Source of the DNA: Taudactylus pleione
Lineage: Eukaryota; Chordata; Amphibia; Anura; Myobatrachidae
Assembly (NCBI GenBank): GCA_031769625.1
Contig: JAUIMM010000519.1
Span: forward strand, 6,753,501 to 6,817,500
Reading direction: 5' to 3'
Length of the DNA: 64,000 nucleotides
Of this stretch, positions 35,795 to 46,366 are shown piece after piece; the stretch's first letter is position 1; every line of letters begins with the position of its first letter. The notes under the pieces were generated by a model that saw only the letters and a list, made by a program, of their open reading frames with translations, did no database searches and was not told where the DNA came from. A program made the position numbers and the translations under genes.

Positions 35795-37422
35795 CAGTCA
35801 GGTGCATAAATATTGGGACATTGACAGAATTTTCATATTTTGGCCACTATTCACCACCACAATGGCTTTGAAATAAAACAAACAAGATGTGCTTTACCTG
35901 CAGACTTTCAGAATTAATTTGAGGGTAATTACATCCAAATTAGATGAATGGTGTAGGACTTACAATGGTTTCTATATGTGCCTCCCGCTTTTTAAGGGGC
36001 CAAAAGTAATGGGACTATCAACTCAAAAGCTATTTCATGGACAGGTGTGGGCTATTCCCTCGTTATTTCATTATCAATTAAGCAGGTAAAAGGTCTGGAG
36101 TTGATTCTAGGTGTGACATTTGCATTTGGAATCAGTTGCTGTCGACTCTCAATATGAGATCCAAAGAGCTGTCACTATCAGTGAAGCAAGCCATCATTGG
36201 GCTGAAAAATCAAAACAAACCCATCAGAGAGATAGCAAAAACATTAGGTGTGGCCAAATCAACTGTTTGGAACATTTTTAAAAAGAAAGAACGCACCGGA
36301 GAGCTCAGCAACACCAAAAGACCCGGAAGACGACGGAAAATAACTGTGGTGGATGACAGAAGAATTATTTCCCTGGTGAAGAAAAACCCCTTCACAACAG
36401 TTGGCCAAATCCAGAACACTCTCCAGGAGGTAGGTGTATATGTGTCAAAGTCAACAATCAAGAGAAGACTTCACAAGAGTGAATATAGAGGGTTCACCAC
36501 AAGATGTAAACCATTGGTGAGCGTCAAAAACAGGAAGACCAGATTAGAGTTTGCCAAACAACATCTAAAAAAGCCATTACAGTTCTGGAACAAAGATCAA
36601 CTTGTACCAGAGTGATGGGAAGAGAAGAGTATGGAGAAGGAAAGGAACTGCTCATGATCCAAAACATACCACCTCATCAGTGAAGCATGGTGGTAGTAGT
36701 GTCATGGCATGGGCATGTATGGCTGCCAATGGAACTTGTTCCCTTGTTTTTATTGATGATGTGACTGCTGACAACAGCAGCAGAATGAATTCTGAAGTAT
36801 TTCAGGCAATATTATATGCTCATATTCAGTCAAATGCTTCAGAACTCATTGGATGGCGCTTCACAGTGCAGATGGACAATGACCCAAAGCATACTGCAAA
36901 AGCAACCAAAGAGTTTTTTAAGGCTAAAAAGTGGAATATTATGCAATGGCCAAGTCAATCCCCTGACCTGAATCCGATTGAGCATGCATTTCACTTGATG
37001 AAGTCAAAACTGAAAGGAAAATGCCCCAAGAACAAGCAGGAACTGAAGACATTTGCAGTAGAGGTCTGGCAGAGCATCACCAGGGATGAAACCCAGCGTC
37101 TGGTGATGTCTATGCGTTCCAGACATTAGGCTGTAATTGCCTGCAAAGGATTTGCAACAAAGTATTAAAAAGTGAAAGTTTGATTTAGGATTGTTTAGTT
37201 TGTCCCATTACTTTTGGCCCCTTAAAAAGTGGGAGGCACATATGGAAACCGTTGTAATTCCTACACCGTTCAACTGATTTGGATGCAATTACCCTCAAAT
37301 TAAATCTGAAAGTCTGCAGTTAAAGCACATCTTGTTTGTTTAATTTCAAAGCCATTGTGGTGGTGAATAGAGGCCAAAATATGAAAATTCTGTCAATGTC
37401 CCAATATTTATGCACCTGACTG
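35795..37422 (+). mobile_element. Tc1-like element copy 2, 1628 bp
   Basis: Ends CAGTCAGGTGCATAAATATT and its inverse, flanked by TA (35793-35794, 37423-37424). It sits inside the flank shared with 31270-31409, which gives the exact empty site. Same family as 24764-26389 in the opposite orientation. Confidence 0.96.
36136..37168 (+). pseudogene. Tc1-like transposase, 22-bp deletion removes first catalytic Asp
   Basis: 36136-36590 gives the N-terminal HTH pair (IREIAKTLGVA, STIKRRLHKS) and runs to QFWN; then about 22 bp that encode the ILWTDET block in copy 1 are missing, which shifts the frame. The second frame (36602-37168) has the QMDNDPKHTA block, an intact SPDLNPIEHAFHLMK block and, near the end, a TAG in place of a Leu/Gln codon before AVIACKGFATKY. 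First catalytic Asp gone, second Asp and Glu kept: the reverse of the damage in copy 1. Confidence 0.93.
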
Positions 37423-37635
37423 TATATGTACATATATATATGTACATATATATATATATATATATATATAGTATAGTAGGGGTGAGCGGGTTCGGATTTC
37501 TGAAATCCGAAGCCCCCCGAGCCCCCCCGATACGAGTCATATCCGAGTCAGGCTCGACTTTTCCCGCCTGACACGGATCTGAAATCGAGGCAAAATGTCG
37601 TCATTACACCTTCCGGATCTCGCGGGTTTTGGATT

Positions 37636-37680
37636 CTATAAAAGGTACCCGCGTCGGTGCCATTTTCTCACTCGGCTGTG
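37636..37680 (+). promoter_or_regulatory. TATA box and YY1-like start region of hAT element 2
   Basis: CTATAAAAGG (37636-37645) lies about 160 bp inside the 5' end and points toward the transposase. GTGCCATTTTCTC about 20 bp downstream contains a reverse YY1-type AAAATGGC site. The truncated copy at 31410 has the same arrangement; element 1 has a decayed TATA (TTATACAGG, about 21930) with AAAATGGCGCC at about 21907. Confidence 0.55.
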
Positions 37681-38027
37681 GACAGTGAAGAGGGAGGGTG
37701 GGAGTTAGGGCTGGCTGGGCTGTGTAGTGTTGTGCTGTGCTGTGCTGCGCTGTGCTGCTGTTGTCCATAGGGGCTGTGTCCACTCCTCCAAAGTCCATAG
37801 GGGCTGGCTTGGCTGTGTTGTGCAGTTTGTTGTCCATAGGGGCTGGCTGGGCTGTGTTGTGCAGTCAGCTGTCCATAGGGGCTGTGTCCACTCCAAAGTC
37901 TATAGGGCCTGGCTGGGCTGTGTTGTGCAGTGTCCCAGTCCTAAAGGGATGCTGTAGTGTTGTCCAGGGGGTGCTCTGTCCATCTGGGGTGCTCCACCCA
38001 AGGGCAAAAAAAATATATATTTGTTTC

Positions 38028-39080
38028 TGTGTTTGTGAATTGTGTGCGCAGTAGCCGCACGTGCATCAACAAAGTAGCGCCAAGCGTGCGCCTGTGTCAT
38101 AAGTAAAGGGCCGGCTGGCTTGACTGTTAAACGGTGCTGTAATCCCCAAAGTGCACTCCAAAAAATATTTTTTTCTGTGTTTGTGAATTGTGTGCGCAGT
38201 AGCCTCACATGCATCAACAAAGTAGCGCCAAGCGTGCACCTGTGTCATAAGTAAAGGGCCAGCTGGCTCATCTGTTAAAGGGTGCTGATACCCCCAAAGT
38301 GCATTCCAAAAAATATTTTTTTTCTGTGTTTTTGAATTGTGTGCACTGTACGTGCATCCTCAAAGCAGCAGCGCCAAGTGTGCGTCTGTCTGTTAAAGGG
38401 TGGTGTAACCCCCAAAGTGCACTCCAACAAAAATAAAACATTTTCTTCTGTGTTTGTGAATTGTGTGCACTGTACGTGCATTCTCAAAGCAGCAGCGCCA
38501 AGCGTGCGTCTGTCTGTTAATGGGTGGTGTAACCCCCAAAGTGCACTCCAACAAAAATAAAACATTTTCTTCTGTGTTTGTGAATTGTGTGCACTCTACG
38601 TGCATCCTCAAAGCAGCAGCACCAAGCGTGCGTCAGTCTGTCTGGGTGGTGTAACCCCGAAAGTGCGCTCCACAAAAAATAAACAGTTCTCCATTTTTTT
38701 CTGTGTTTGTGTGCGAAATGTATGCACAGTAAATGCATGTGCATCAACAAAGGAGCAGCGCCAAGCGTGCGCCTGTGTCACATAAGTCTGTTAAAGGGTG
38801 GTGTAACCCGAAAAGTGAGCTCCACAAAAATAAACAGTGCTTCTTTTTTTTCTGTGTTTGTGTGTGAAATGTATGCGCAGTAGCCACATGTGCATCAACA
38901 AAGGAGCAGTGCCAAGTGTGCTCCTGTGTCCCATAAGTCTGTTAAAGGGTGGTGTAACCCCAAAGTGCTCCAAAAAATAAAAAAATATATTTTTTCTGTG
39001 TTTGTGACTTGTGTGCGCTATAGCCGCACGTGCATCAACACAGTAGCAGCGCCAAGCGTGCGCCTGCATCATAAGTCAAG
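38028..39080 (+). repeat. Tandem array in hAT element 2 leader
   Basis: Homologous to the 160-bp array of element 1 but with uneven spacing: 147, 149, 124, 123, 130, 151 and 144 bp between landmarks. Each unit has a T-rich tract, CTGTGTTTGTGAATTGTGTGC, GTGCATC, CAGCGCCAAGCGTGCG and a CACTCCA end. Frames through it are not genes. Confidence 0.92.
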
Positions 39081-39104
39081 GGCCGGTTTGGACATCTGGT
39101 CCGG

Positions 39105-39587
39105 ACTGAAGGAAGTGCCAACAATTTCTGACATGTCTACTGTCACTGCATATGATACTGTCACCACTGACAGAATGGTGGAGGATTGCATTGGTGACAG
39201 CATCCAAGTAGGGATGTCAGACAGTACGTACCTGTATTGGCAGGAAAAAGAGGCAATTTGGAGGCCCCTGTACAAACTGTCTCTATTTTACCTGAGTTGC
39301 CCCCTCTCTCCAGTGTGTACTCCGAAAGAGTGTTTAGTGCAGCTGGGATCCTTGTCAGCGAAAGGCGTAGGAGGTTGCTTCCACAAAATGTGGAGAAGAT
39401 GATGTTCATAAAAATGAATTATCAACTCTTCCAGGGAGACCAGCCTCCAGAACATACAGAGGAACCTGTAGTGGTGGATTCCAGTGGGGACGAATTAATA
39501 CTCTGTGAGGATGAGGATGTACACAACACTGAAGAGGGTGAAGAATCGGTGGATGAGGAGGATGAGGAGGACATCTTGCCTCCGTAG
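39105..39587 (+). pseudogene. hAT transposase C-terminal dimerisation region, frameshifted
   Basis: Codes for the hATC dimerisation domain, which pairs transposase subunits. One frame gives YLYWQEKEAIWRPLYKLSLF then YLSCP; a shift leads into PPLSSVYSERVFSAAG, RRRRLLPQNVEKMMFIKMN and an acidic tail ending EEDILPP and stop. These match the usual order (YW, P-LY-LA, YL--P, SERVFS-AG, R--L-P--V--L-F---N). Upstream, 39105-39200 has stops in all frames that I followed. The catalytic core is absent, so this is only the tail of the gene. Confidence 0.88.
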
Positions 39588-40371
39588 AGCCAGTTTGTGC
39601 AGGGACAGATTAATTGCCAGCTTGTTTTGTGGGGGCCCAAACGAACCAATCATTTCAGCCACAGTCGTGTGGCAGACCCTGGTACTGAAATGATTGGTTT
39701 GTTAAAGTGTGCATGTCCTGTTAATACAACATAAGGGTGGGTGGGATGGCCCAAGGACAACTCCATCTTGCACCCCTTTTTTTTCTTTGCATTATGTACT
39801 GTTTGGGGACTAGTTTTTCAAACTGCCATCCTGTCTGCCACTGCAGTGTCACTCCTAGATGGGACACGTGTTTGTGCCGCCCACTCGTGTCGCTTAGCAT
39901 AGTCATCCAGCTACCTCGGTTCAACCTTTTGAACTAAAAACAATATTGTGAGGTGTGAGGTGTTCAAAATAGACTGGAAATTAGTGAAAATTAATGTTAT
40001 TGAGGTTAATAATAGCATAGGAGAAGAAAAACCCACAAATTCTGTGATTTTAGCTGTTTTTATGCTTTTTTTCAAAAAAATACAGATCCAAAACACAAAA
40101 CCCAGAACCCAAAACATGGAAGGGTGGTATTGGCAAAACCAATCCAGATCCAAAACACGAAGAAAGATCTAGATCCAAAATCAAAACACACAACACGAAA
40201 AGTGGCCGGTGCACACCCCTAATATATATACACAAACATATATATCATAACTCTCTTCAGATTTTCTAGCAGAGTATAATTTTTGTCCAAATGTGAAATT
40301 TTCCCTAACCAAATCTTTAGCATGTAAAAGACATATCTAGCTGTCACAAGCATCTTTGTACTGGGAACAAA

Positions 40372-40740
40372 AAAGTTTTCTCAATGTTAAAAACTACCTT
40401 TCATCAAACTTTAATTTCACTGTTGTTGTTCTCATTTTAATTTTTTTTAAAAGCCTACGTATTTGGAGGAAAAAAGACTGCACAAGATAACAGGTTTTTT
40501 TTTTTACTTTACTTATACTCTTTGACCTATACATTATGGCGTTCAAAGTGGTTTTACAATTTTCCCTGTGCTTCTTTTTTAAGGAAAATATAGAGGGAAA
40601 CAACTGTTATGTTTTCTTCCTGCCTTTTTATTCTAGTTTTTGGAAACCATCATATTTCAAAACAGCAGTGTCCAACCAAAATTCAATAATAGCCAAAAAA
40701 GTTTATCAATCGCCACATTACAAAAATATTTACAATTTAA
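40372..40740. repeat. Inverted copy of 26570-26938
   Basis: About 369 bp with roughly 90% identity by eye to the reverse complement of 26570-26938 (shared blocks GCACAGGGAAAATTG, CATAATGTATAGGTC, GAACAACAACAGTG). Similarity ends sharply at both sides. The two copies bracket 13.4 kb that contains the inverted PLE pair. Confidence 0.9.
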
Positions 40741-40744
40741 AATA

Positions 40745-40761
40745 TATATATTATTATTATT

Positions 40762-40792
<31 letters not shown>

Positions 40793-40820
40793 CCAACAAT
40801 AATAATCATAATAATAAGTT
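40745..40820 (+). repeat. (AAT)n microsatellite
   Basis: Imperfect AAT/ATT run. A CTT-rich pyrimidine tract follows at 40886-40918. 40921-41400 holds nothing recognised. Confidence 0.9.
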
Positions 40821-41401
40821 GATTGTTTATTTATCAGGGTAAATTAGCAATTTTAACTAATATAAAAACCTTTGAGGTATGCAATGCTTCTTCTTTTTCT
40901 TCTTCTTTTTCTTCTTCCCATATTATGAAGTAATATTTCTATCAAGATTTACCATTTCTTCTGTGATGCTGTCACTTTTAGCCTACCATTTACTCCTGTA
41001 AGAGACTCCCACTTTCCTGTCAATCAGCTATGTCCAATGGCATTAAGCCAAAAAATGTCCTTTTATGGGGAAGGGTCACAACTAGCTTAAAGAGCAAAAA
41101 TAATGAAGCACCACTTGACTCTTAATGCTACTTTAATAACCAATAATTATATTAAAACATAAATAAAATAATAATAAAAAAAAATAATAAAAATACCTGG
41201 GTTTCAACAACAAGAAGATTTAAGCTGCATACATATACATGGATTCCTTGAGGAACAGGAGAGTCCCAAATTATATAAAATTGAGAAACATGTTTTTATT
41301 TGTAATGCAGCTCCATCTTAATCGGCGAGCTGAAAGCACTGCACAGATCTGTATGATCTGTGCAGGCTTAGTTATGTGTACAAAAGATGAATAAATAGTT
41401 T

Positions 41402-42066
41402 TTTTTTATGTGTGGTGTCCACCCCCCTTCTAAATTTATAACAAGCACTGGCACTCTGAGCCCGGTCTGGTATTGTAAATAAGGTAATAAACAGTGTGGA
41501 GTTCCCCCTATTCTCCAATATTAGCACCAGGCTCAACCAGCCATGGGGCTGATGCTATAGCAAGGAGACACACAACATGTGGTTTCCTTGCCATACCATC
41601 AACAAGTCCCAAACTGTTCAGCCCAGGGCTGGAATTCCAAATGTTGTTCCACAACTGCTGTCATGCAAGGGCTGGCTTGTTGGGACCTGTAGTCTGCCTG
41701 TTAAGAACAATATTATGAACTATTATTTTACTATTAACTACATACCCAAAGCCCAGCTGGTGCATGGAAGAGCTGGTTGTTCCTTTGGAGGGGGGACCCA
41801 ATTTTATATTCGGGGTCCTCACCTTCTGAGGAATTACAACTCTGGGCTGAGCAGTTTGGGGCTGGTTGATGGTATGGCATGGAAACCACATGCTGTGTGC
41901 CTCCTTGCTACAGCATCAGCCCCCCCGACTGGTTGAGCCTGGTGCTGGTTATTGGAAGATAGAGGGAAACCCATGCTGTTTATCTCTCTATTTTTGAATA
42001 CCAAACCAGGCTGAGAGATCCATACTGGTTCCTGATTTTGAAGAGAACACACATTTTTTTTTTAAA
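41402..42066. mobile_element. Foldback element with ~235-bp inverted arms
   Basis: 41402-41640 is the inverted counterpart of 41830-42066. Shared blocks include CACCAGGCTCAACCAG / CTGGTTGAGCCTGGTG, GGGCTGATGCTATAGC / GCTACAGCATCAGCCC, and ATACCATCAAC / GTTGATGGTAT. About 190 bp separate the arms. The arm borders are a T run and an A/T run, with no obvious target duplication. ORFs in it are mirror images of each other and not genes. Confidence 0.85.
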
Positions 42067-42216
42067 TGTAATTATTTGGCTTCTACAATCAGCATCTAAA
42101 CTAACAGCTTTTGAGCAGTGTGTTGGTAATATATTATATTTTCTACTACTGTAGGCTTTTCATTTTAGGCTATTAGTTCTTGATTAATGAAAACATTCTA
42201 TAGGGATGCATAGTTT

Positions 42217-42533
42217 ATTAAACTGCCATCCTGCCTGCCACTGCTGTGCCACTATGTTTCATATATGTGCTATATTCTTTTAAACGGTCATGTCGTGTTG
42301 TCCCAAAGGCTCTGTCACTTAGTTTAGCCAGTCATCTCGCTTGGTGAAAACAATATTGTGAGCTGTGAGATGGTTAAATTTTACTGGAAATGACAGATCC
42401 AAATTACATGATCTTAGCTGCATTTATCAATTTGTAAAGAAATCCAAAAACAAAACATTTGAGAGTGGTCTTACTAAAACCAAAACACAACAAAGATTTA
42501 GAACCAAAACACGAGGCTCCGTGTACATCTCTA
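42217..42533 (+). mobile_element. hAT 3'-end fragment, diverged
   Basis: Diverged relative of 39825-40221: shares AAACTGCCATCCTG, CTGCCACTGC, CAATATTGTGAG and the CCAAAACAC-rich terminal part ending GTACATCTCTA. No 5' part is present. It ends 10 bp before Tc1 copy 3. Confidence 0.8.
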
Positions 42534-42542
42534 CTTTGTATA

Positions 42543-43329
42543 CAGTCAATTGCATAAATATTGGGACATTAACAGAATTTTTATATTTTGGCCTCTATTC
42601 ACCATCACAATGACTTTGAAATGAAACAAACAAAATGTGCTTTAACTGCAGACTTTTATATTTAATTTGAGGGTAATTACATCCAAATCAGGTGAACGGT
42701 GTAGGAATTACAACTGTTTCTATATGTGCCTCCCACTTTTTAAGGGGCCAAAAGTAATGAGACTATCAACTCAAAAGCTATTTCATGGACAGGTGTGGGC
42801 TATTCCCTCATTATTTCATTATCAATTAAGCAGGTAAAAGGTCTGGAGTTGATTCTAGGTGTGACATTTGCATTTGGAATCAGTTGCTGTCGACTCTCAA
42901 TATGAGATCCAAAGAGCTGTCACTAACAGTGAAGCAAGCCATCATTAGGCTGAAAAATCAAAACAAACCCATCAGAAAGATAGCAAAAACATTAGGTGTG
43001 GCCAAATCAACTGTTTGGAACATTCTTAAAAAGAAAGAATGCACCGGAGAGCTCAGCAACACCAAAAGACCCGGAAGACCACGGAAAACAACTGTGGTGG
43101 ATGACAGAAGAATTATTTCCCTGGTGAAGAAAAACTCCTTCACAACAGTTGGCCAAATCCAGAACACTCTCCAGGAGGTAGGTGTATATGTGTCAAAGTC
43201 AACAATCAAGAGAAGACTTCACAAGAGTGAAGCACATCTTGTTTGTTTCATTTCAAAGCCATTGCGTTGGTGAATAGAGGCCAAAATATGAAAATTCTGT
43301 CAATGTCCCAATATTTATGCACCTGACTG
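42543..43329 (+). mobile_element. Tc1-like element copy 3, internally deleted (787 bp)
   Basis: Ends and TA flanks (42541-42542, 43330-43331) match copies 1 and 2. About 840 bp are missing between the second HTH (STIKRRLHKS) and the right inverted repeat; the junction GAAGCACATC shows 1-2 bp of microhomology. The remaining frame (42884-43273) encodes only the DNA-binding half, then reads into the terminal repeat and stops. Such a fragment could compete for terminal repeats if made, but there is no evidence that it is. Confidence 0.95.
42884..43273 (+). pseudogene. Tc1 transposase DNA-binding half
   Basis: 129 residues: the paired-like HTH domain with IRKIAKTLGVA and STVWNIL, the KRPGRPRKT hook, a second HTH with STIKRRLHKSE, then about 12 residues read from the terminal repeat before a stop. 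Unlike copies 1 and 2 this part is uninterrupted. The catalytic DDE domain is entirely absent. Confidence 0.85.
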
Positions 43330-43349
43330 TATGCTGCCCATGAGCTTCA

Positions 43350-43515
43350 GTGGTTAACGATACAGGGACCAATCTTGGTAAAGCTTGGAAAATTTGGCAA
43401 TGAAGCAGCCCACATAGAAACTTTCAGGGATACGTAATATTTGCAAGTACCCCCCAAAAGCAGGCATTTTCTGGGGATAGCTCGCAAATATGATTTGATA
43501 AATAGGCCCATAATT
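43350..43515. mobile_element. MITE end related to 18328-18540
   Basis: Ends GATTTGATAAATAGGCCC and contains TTTGCAAGTACCCCCC and GCAGCCCACATAGAAAC. These are the blocks of 18328-18540 inverted. 43516-45805 is AT-rich, repeat-poor DNA with no gene that I can support. Confidence 0.5.
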
Positions 43516-45813
43516 CCCCTAATTAATCAGAATTTATAAAGGTTTTTATTAAAATTATTAAAAGGTGCTATTCTGCACTAAAACCATAGAAACTGAGCAA
43601 ATATTGTTTTGCATTGTTTAATTTGCAGGTCCAACAAAATGCATTTGCCCTGCTGTGCTGTAATTTTGCATTTCATCCATAAAGACTAGAGTTTTTCTTT
43701 CATAAAGTGAAATGAGCACCTGGCACCAGTTAATGTTCAGGACAAAATGTGTGTATATGACCTGGTCTATAATCAGCCATAGGGGGCGCTTACCTTTTAC
43801 CCAATGTTCCTGCACTTCTTATACATTAATTCAGGAGGAAGCCCGTGCTGATTAGCCAATGTGTGATGCAATCATCTGAGAGTTTCGGGGCAAGTGTACT
43901 GGCGTGTTCCATTTAGATAGGGTTGATTAGACATAACAGCACATTTATTTGCTTATCATATTTTTTCTACTTGTAACTTTGTTCTTTATTTTTCTTAATT
44001 ATTATGTCCCTGTTAGTGTGTGCGGTGGTGGGGTGTATGACTGAGGTAGTGGCAGCAAGGACATCACTAAGTAATAAAGTTGAAAGGAATAAAAGCCATT
44101 GGTAACCTTTGGCAAACATACTAGAGAATGTAACTGCCAACACACTTTAATTTGTCAATGTGAAATATAGGGCATTTGTTGGGTCTGGTAACCTGGGGGG
44201 TGAATCAAACTAACTTCTTGCTGAAGTGTATGATCTTGGTTCAGTTTATGAAAAGGAGACAAGCAAGTTGAAGCCTAATAAAAAAAATTACAGCACTAAA
44301 CCGCCGTAAAATCATTATCTCAGGTACTGGCAATTTATTTAAAGATATGAATAATGGTAAATGATTATATTTTTTTAAAATATATATTTAAACATGTATA
44401 ACTATCATTCTTGTTTTTGTTGAAAGTGGAACTGGAATCCCAAGTTAGGGCTACCAATTGCATTGTGCACATGGTAATGGATAAGCCGGGTCACATATGC
44501 ATAACTGGATCCAAAACTGGCTACCAGCAAGTATAGAAGGGCACGTCATGATGCTCTATCGATATGTTCTAGTTCAATTGTGTTAATTATAGATTTTGTA
44601 TTTTTGTGATAAGTGGTCATCTAAAATCTATGTTCTTGCCGTAACATGAGATAAAAACCTAGTGTCTTCAGTATGTGCCTGTAGTGAGTCAAACCTGTAA
44701 ACTGGCTGATCCATCTTTTTATTTCCGTATTGTGACTGATAATTCATAATAAATCACTATTATGTGTCTTGCATCAATGTTTATAGACTGTAATAAAGTA
44801 TTCAGTTTTAACAATTCTATAGCATGCAATCAGAAAGGAGCTTTCATCTTTAATTTTCTAATTGTGCAAAAAAAACAAAAAACTAACGCACGATTTAGTA
44901 CATTGTATGCAGCTTATTAAATAAGTCACTTTATGTTTCCTCAATTAATTGGGGCAAAATCTCGGCAACTGCATACATTTTCACCTACATTATTTTACAA
45001 TGAACTTTGTTAAAATCATTCAAACCTTCCTGGGAATCCTTTTCCCTGCATTGTTTTGTTATAAATCGATACCATTATAGAGGATAAAAATGAAAAGTCA
45101 TCGCAAAACTATTCTACAGGAAAGAACCTGCTTACTGTCTAATATAAAAGAAAGCATTCAAAGTATCATTTTGGCTTCTTCTCACTAAAGTCTATTTTCA
45201 CAGCTGCATTGTCATATGCCAGCAATATTGGTTCATTACATTGACAATTCTCTTATGCTCACTAAAGAGACAGAATCCAGATTTGAATATTTAAACAGGC
45301 TTAAAGATTTAACAACCTTAGGTAGTCTGTTAATTTTCAAACAGATGTACATATGCAAAGCACTTTGATAAAATGACTTGTCCCGGAGGACCGAATGGTC
45401 TATCTAAAGCAAATCTCTTATCGTCTCTGAAGTCTGGGTCATGTCTGTTTACCACTGAGTAGTGACGTGTTAGAGAGAAAAGCGATTACGGATTCTATTC
45501 AAACAAAGTTTTCTAAAACATTTGGTTTGTGCTACATGGAGGAGACAATGTTTAGCCGTGAGACCTGATGAGGCGTTTTATAACTCTGGGAAAAATGAAA
45601 AGCTGTTTTCTTGCATTTGCATTGTTTACCGTCATCTAATCAAGGAATGGTACTTTGCTGAATTTTGCTGTGATTGCAAATGATTATTGTGAAAGGAAAA
45701 TCTAAGCTGTTACTTATGGCACATTCCACATTAATATGTACAGCCATTATGTGTTTCCCTTGGCTTAAACTTCTTAAGGCATTATTTTACATTTCAAGGC
45801 CAAGGCTCTAGGG

Positions 45814-46194
45814 CAGGGGCGTATCTATAATGGGTGCAGGGTGTGTGGGGCACACGGGCCCCTGGGTCCAGTGGGGCCCCACACCGCACACCCTGCACCC
45901 ATGGTATTACTTACCTCTCCGGAGTCCCACATCGGCGCAGGGGGTCCAGCGCTGTGAAGATGACTGGAAAATGGCTGCTGCGGCCATTTGCCCGTCGTTT
46001 GCGCATGCGCAGTACAGGGAAAATGGCCGCTGTGGCCATTTTCCAGGTGATCTGCGCATACTCTATAGACTCTTGGCGCACTCTAGTGCCCAGAGTCTAT
46101 ACCTCCGCAGCTGGCTGCCGGCCGCTAGACATAGAGGAAGGGGGCCCGTGTCGGAGACTGCACACGGGCCCCCTCCTCTCTAGAAACACCCCTG
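45814..46194. mobile_element. hAT MITE A with perfect 8-bp target duplication
   Basis: CAGGGGCGTATCTATAATGG to TCTAGAAACACCCCTG, flanked by CTCTAGGG at 45806-45813 and 46195-46202. The interior is GC-rich with inverted CACACGGGCCCC blocks, a GCGCATGCGC palindrome (46001-46010) and an AAAATGGC pair (46019-46045). No coding. Confidence 0.93.
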
Positions 46195-46202
46195 CTCTAG
46201 GG

Positions 46203-46361
46203 CCAGGGTTAGCAGTAATCGACCATCCAGCTACTGTTGAACTACACATCCCAGCATGGCCTGCAACAGTTTTAGCATGGCCAAATAGCAAAACGATGGC
46301 TGGACATGCTGGGATGTGTAGTTCTTTAACAGCTGAGGGGGTCGCTTATTGCCCACCCCTT
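46203..46361. mobile_element. hAT MITE B next to MITE A
   Basis: Starts CCAGGGTTAGCAGTAATCG and ends TTATTGCCCACCCCTT. The arms include AACTACACATCCCAGCATG at 46240-46258 and CATGCTGGGATGTGTAGTT at 46305-46323. Flanks CTCTAGGG (46195-46202) and GTCTAGGG (46362-46369) differ by one base. Confidence 0.85.
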
Positions 46362-46366
46362 GTCTA

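Larger units (their letters stand above)
37477..40221 (+). mobile_element. hAT element 2, plus strand
   Basis: From TAGGGGTGAGCGGGTTCGG to CCGGTGCACACCCCTA. Order: terminal repeat with GC-rich hairpin (CCCCCGAGCCCCCC), TATAAAAGG (37636-37645), CATTTTCTC leader, CTG-rich segment, eight array units of 123-151 bp (landmark CTGTGTTTGTG at about 38028 to 38996), C-terminal hAT region (39105-39587), hairpin 39637-39695, 3' end. The flanking 8-mers do not match well (TAGTATAG and ATATATAT), so the target duplication is lost or altered. The BED region present in element 1 is missing here. Confidence 0.9.

Noticed and set aside
37469..40229. 8-bp target duplication for hAT element 2
   Set aside because: The flanking 8-mers (TAGTATAG and ATATATAT) do not match well enough, so I do not claim one.
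41494..42052. Opposed frames of 72-119 codons
   Set aside because: They are mirror images created by the inverted arms of the foldback element.
43516..45805. Host exons in the quiet AT-rich region
   Set aside because: No open frame with protein-like composition and flanking splice sites could be supported.
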